Source: Candidatus Omnitrophota bacterium (GTDB taxonomy: Bacteria > Omnitrophota > Gorgyraeia > 1-14-0-20-64-10 > JACQQZ01). Taken from it: a DNA stretch of 7,161 nucleotides. The notes beneath the pieces were generated by a model. The model was not told where the DNA came from. It saw only the letters and a list, made by a program, of their open reading frames with translations, and did no database searches. This document shows, in pieces, positions 5,477 through 7,161 of this stretch. The position numbers were made by a program, and so were the translations under genes. The DNA lies in assembly GCA_016206755.1 (NCBI GenBank), contig JACQQZ010000028.1:1-7161 (forward strand). Reading direction: 5' to 3'. The number at the start of each line of letters is the position of its first letter. Within the stretch, counting starts at the first letter, position 1.

Positions 5477-6204
5477 GGGACGCTGGATTCCCCTTCGCCC
5501 AGCGATTCCCCTTCGCCCAGCGATTCCCCTTCGCCCAGCGGCGGCAACAGCTCCGGCAACGGTTCCGCCTGCCGAATGGCCGTTTTGTCCCACAGCACGC
5601 GGCCGCCGTGCGTGACAAAGGTGATCCCCGTCAATTTGGCGTCTTCAATTCCCAAGTCTTCCGCAACGATGGACAAGGGGGTCCAGGCGCCGTATTCCGG
5701 AAGAAGGCCGTAATACCAGACCTCCTCTTCCTCGCCGGGATTGAAAACTTCCTCTTCCCCTTCCCAATAAACGCCGGTTTCCTCCCCGTTCTCCAACTTC
5801 AGCTTGATCATGATTCCTTTGGGCGGATTGGAGGGATCCAGCCAAACAGAGGTCACGATTTCCGCGTTGCGTGGAACGGAAATCGGTGTAGAAAAACTGG
5901 CGCCGTGCTGTTGCAAACCGGCCCCAGGCGCATGTCCGTGCGATTTCGATCCGCTGGAAGTTTGGACGGAATCCCAAATCCATCCTCCTGCAGGGGTCCA
6001 ACCTGAAGGAAGATTATCCTCCAACAGAACGGTTTCCGGCACAGCATGCTGCGCCGGGGGCGGCGCTGCCGGAGCGGAAGATTCGACCGCAGGTGAAGAT
6101 GTTTCCGTGCCCTCTTCTGCAGACACGGCATTTCCAAAAAGAATAAAGGACGCGATCAGGCCTAAGCCAAGAAACAATTGAATGAATCCCCGAATAGAGA
6201 TCAT
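5473..6204 (-). CDS. Secreted protein of unknown function with a beta-sandwich-like module and tandem C-terminal repeats
   Basis: I do not know its function. The 243-residue product begins with a Sec signal peptide (MISIRGF, a Leu/Gly/Ile-rich core, then NAVSA with likely cleavage after residue 29). A Ser/Ala/Pro linker follows (30-57). Residues 58-208 contain LEDNLPSGWTPAGGWIWD, SGSKSHGHAPGAGLQQHGA, VWLDPSNPPKGIMIKLK, YWEG, LLPEYGAWTPL, LGIEDAKLTGITF and GGRVLWD. This pattern matches, from memory, a module repeated in large secreted bacterial proteins (DLPAG..GGW.W, AHQS, YLDPANPPSEVMLQW, RYMG.LP..G.W..L, GGRATWD), probably a jelly-roll. An acidic insert lies near 148-163. The tail carries three GEGES units. 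ATG at 6204 is preferred; ATGs at 6216 and 6240 are in frame, but the AGGAGG at 6222-6217 abuts the former and lies downstream of the latter. Confidence 0.8.
   Translation of the reverse strand: MISIRGFIQLFLGLGLIASFILFGNAVSAEEGTETSSPAVESSAPAAPPPAQHAVPETVLLEDNLPSGWTPAGGWIWDSVQTSSGSKSHGHAPGAGLQQHGASFSTPISVPRNAEIVTSVWLDPSNPPKGIMIKLKLENGEETGVYWEGEEEVFNPGEEEEVWYYGLLPEYGAWTPLSIVAEDLGIEDAKLTGITFVTHGGRVLWDKTAIRQAEPLPELLPPLGEGESLGEGESLGEGESSVP
5486..5539 (-). repeat. Three exact 18-bp tandem repeats at the 3' end of the secreted-protein gene
   Basis: The unit GATTCCCCTTCGCCCAGC (plus strand) occurs at 5486-5503, 5504-5521 and 5522-5539 with no differences. On the coding strand each unit adds a Gly-Glu-Gly-Glu-Ser-Leu repeat, so gain or loss keeps the frame. 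Exact identity suggests recent expansion by slippage. Confidence 0.95.
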
Positions 6205-6256
6205 AGAAAGTCCCATCCTCCTTTTTGCCCATTGTCTCATAAAAACGAGCGGCGCA

Positions 6257-7161
6257 TCAACGAATGTGAAACGCCTGCTCCCGCTTGGAACCGACCGATA
6301 CGATGGAGATCTGCGCCCCGACCAGCCGGGACAATCTCTTCAAATACGACTGAGCCGCTTTGGGCAAATCATCGAGCGTCGTGACGGCTGCCGTGTCTTT
6401 CATCCATCCCGGATGCTCTTCATACACCGGCCGGCAGCGGTTCCAGGCCTCCGCCGTCATCGGGGGCTCCTGAACGATGCGTCCATCCAACCGGTATCCG
6501 GTGCAAATTTTAATCGCCGGGCTGTCGTCCAACACATCCAGTTTGGTGACGGCAATCTCATCGATGCCGTTGATGAGAACCGCCTGCCGGACCAGAACGG
6601 CATCAAACCATCCGCAGCGCCGGGGGCGGCCCGTGGTGGCGCCGAATTCCTTGCCCCTGTTGCGGATCTGATCCATCAAGTCCGGCCCAAACTCCGTCGG
6701 AAAAGGCCCCTCGCCCACGCGCGTGGTGTACGCCTTGACCACCCCCAGGACGCGATCGATGCGGCCCGGACCGACGCCGCTGCCGGTCGAGGCGCCTCCG
6801 GCAGTGGCGTTGGAGGAGGTGACGTAAGGATACGTGCCATGATCGATGTCGAGCCAGGTTCCCTGCGCGCCCTCAAACAAAATCGATTTCTTTTGGGTCA
6901 TCGCCTCATTGAGAAAAACGGCGACGTTGCAGGCGTAACCGGCAATTCTGTCGCGATAGCGCGCAAATTGCTCATAGATCTCTTCAAACTGAAGCGGGGG
7001 GGCGTGATAGACTTTCGAAAAAAGCTCATTTTTCTCTTCGATGTTTGAGAGCAGTTTCTGCCGGAAAGCAGCGTCTTCCAGAAGGCCGGCGAAGCGGATT
7101 CCGACGCGCGCGGCTTTGTCGGTGTAGCAAGGACCGATCCCGCGGCCGGTCGTGCCGATCT
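6257..7161 (-). CDS. purA: Adenylosuccinate synthase, C-terminal part (5' end outside window)
   Basis: This cytoplasmic enzyme joins IMP and aspartate with GTP hydrolysis to make adenylosuccinate, the first committed step to AMP. The visible 300 residues begin at IGTTGRGIGPCYTDK, equivalent to roughly residue 127 of the 432-residue E. coli enzyme, so about 125 N-terminal residues including the phosphate-binding loop lie beyond the right edge. Further conserved segments are LFEGAQGTWLDIDHGTYPYV, TSSNATAGGA, KAYTTRVGEGPFPTEF, CGWFDAVLVRQA and the guanine-binding TKLDVLD. The frame runs unbroken through 7159, and the ATG at 6901 is an internal methionine, not the start. The stop at 6257 is 52 bases before the next gene, with no clear terminator between, so read-through into the secreted-protein gene is possible. 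Confidence 0.97.
   Translation of the reverse strand, partial: IGTTGRGIGPCYTDKAARVGIRFAGLLEDAAFRQKLLSNIEEKNELFSKVYHAPPLQFEEIYEQFARYRDRIAGYACNVAVFLNEAMTQKKSILFEGAQGTWLDIDHGTYPYVTSSNATAGGASTGSGVGPGRIDRVLGVVKAYTTRVGEGPFPTEFGPDLMDQIRNRGKEFGATTGRPRRCGWFDAVLVRQAVLINGIDEIAVTKLDVLDDSPAIKICTGYRLDGRIVQEPPMTAEAWNRCRPVYEEHPGWMKDTAAVTTLDDLPKAAQSYLKRLSRLVGAQISIVSVGSKREQAFHIR

Noticed and set aside
6205..6256. A possible terminator between purA and the secreted-protein gene
   Set aside because: The stretch has a short T-run (GTTTTTATG on the minus strand) but no GC-rich stem directly before it.
6182..7048. A 288-codon open frame on the plus strand opposite purA
   Set aside because: It is antisense to clearly conserved PurA sequence and its product has no recognisable family pattern.

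Overview
All supported genes in this window lie on the minus strand, so transcription runs from high to low coordinates. Base composition is GC-rich. The set of envelope and housekeeping genes (outer-membrane-type OmpA lipoprotein, UppS, CdsA, PurA) points to a diderm bacterium. The pairing of a DUF4912 protein with a GH57 branching enzyme, the IGG variant of the CdsA signature and the scattered small palindromes resemble uncultivated lineages such as Omnitrophota. That placement is an inference from memory of gene content and has not been tested by phylogeny.

Layout in transcription order: (1) 7161-6257, the C-terminal 300 residues of adenylosuccinate synthase (purA), running off the right edge. 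(2) 6204-5473, a secreted protein of unknown function with a beta-sandwich-like module and a tandem 6-residue tail repeat. (3) 5476-5447, a near-consensus sigma-70 promoter whose -35 box overlaps the stop codon of that gene. (4) 5401-4919, a membrane-anchored peptidoglycan-binding protein. (5) 4900-4199, an OmpA/Pal-type lipoprotein. (6) 4197-3412, a Rho_N-like plus DUF4912 protein. (7) 3370-1790, a GH57 1,4-alpha-glucan branching enzyme. (8) 1797-1081, undecaprenyl diphosphate synthase (uppS), overlapping the GH57 stop by 8 bases. (9) 951-115, phosphatidate cytidylyltransferase (cdsA). (10) 92-27, a 30-bp-arm hairpin at the left edge.

The genes from 5401 down to 115 are tightly packed (gaps of 17, 1 and 41 bases, then an 8-base overlap) and look like one operon from the promoter at 5471. 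The exception is the 129-base uppS-cdsA gap. The operon joins cell-wall anchoring (peptidoglycan-binding protein and OmpA lipoprotein), alpha-glucan storage (DUF4912 and GH57), lipid-carrier synthesis for the wall (UppS) and phospholipid synthesis (CdsA).

The most unusual non-coding structure is the uppS-cdsA gap. It is bounded almost exactly by a 16-bp inverted repeat that contains the cdsA Shine-Dalgarno sequence. It holds two further 7-bp hairpins and a second, competing copy of the complementary arm. It could be a translational control element or a REP/BIME-like mobile palindrome. A related palindrome appears to lie in frame inside the DUF4912 gene, and a very long one follows cdsA. No tRNA, rRNA, CRISPR array or transposase gene was seen.
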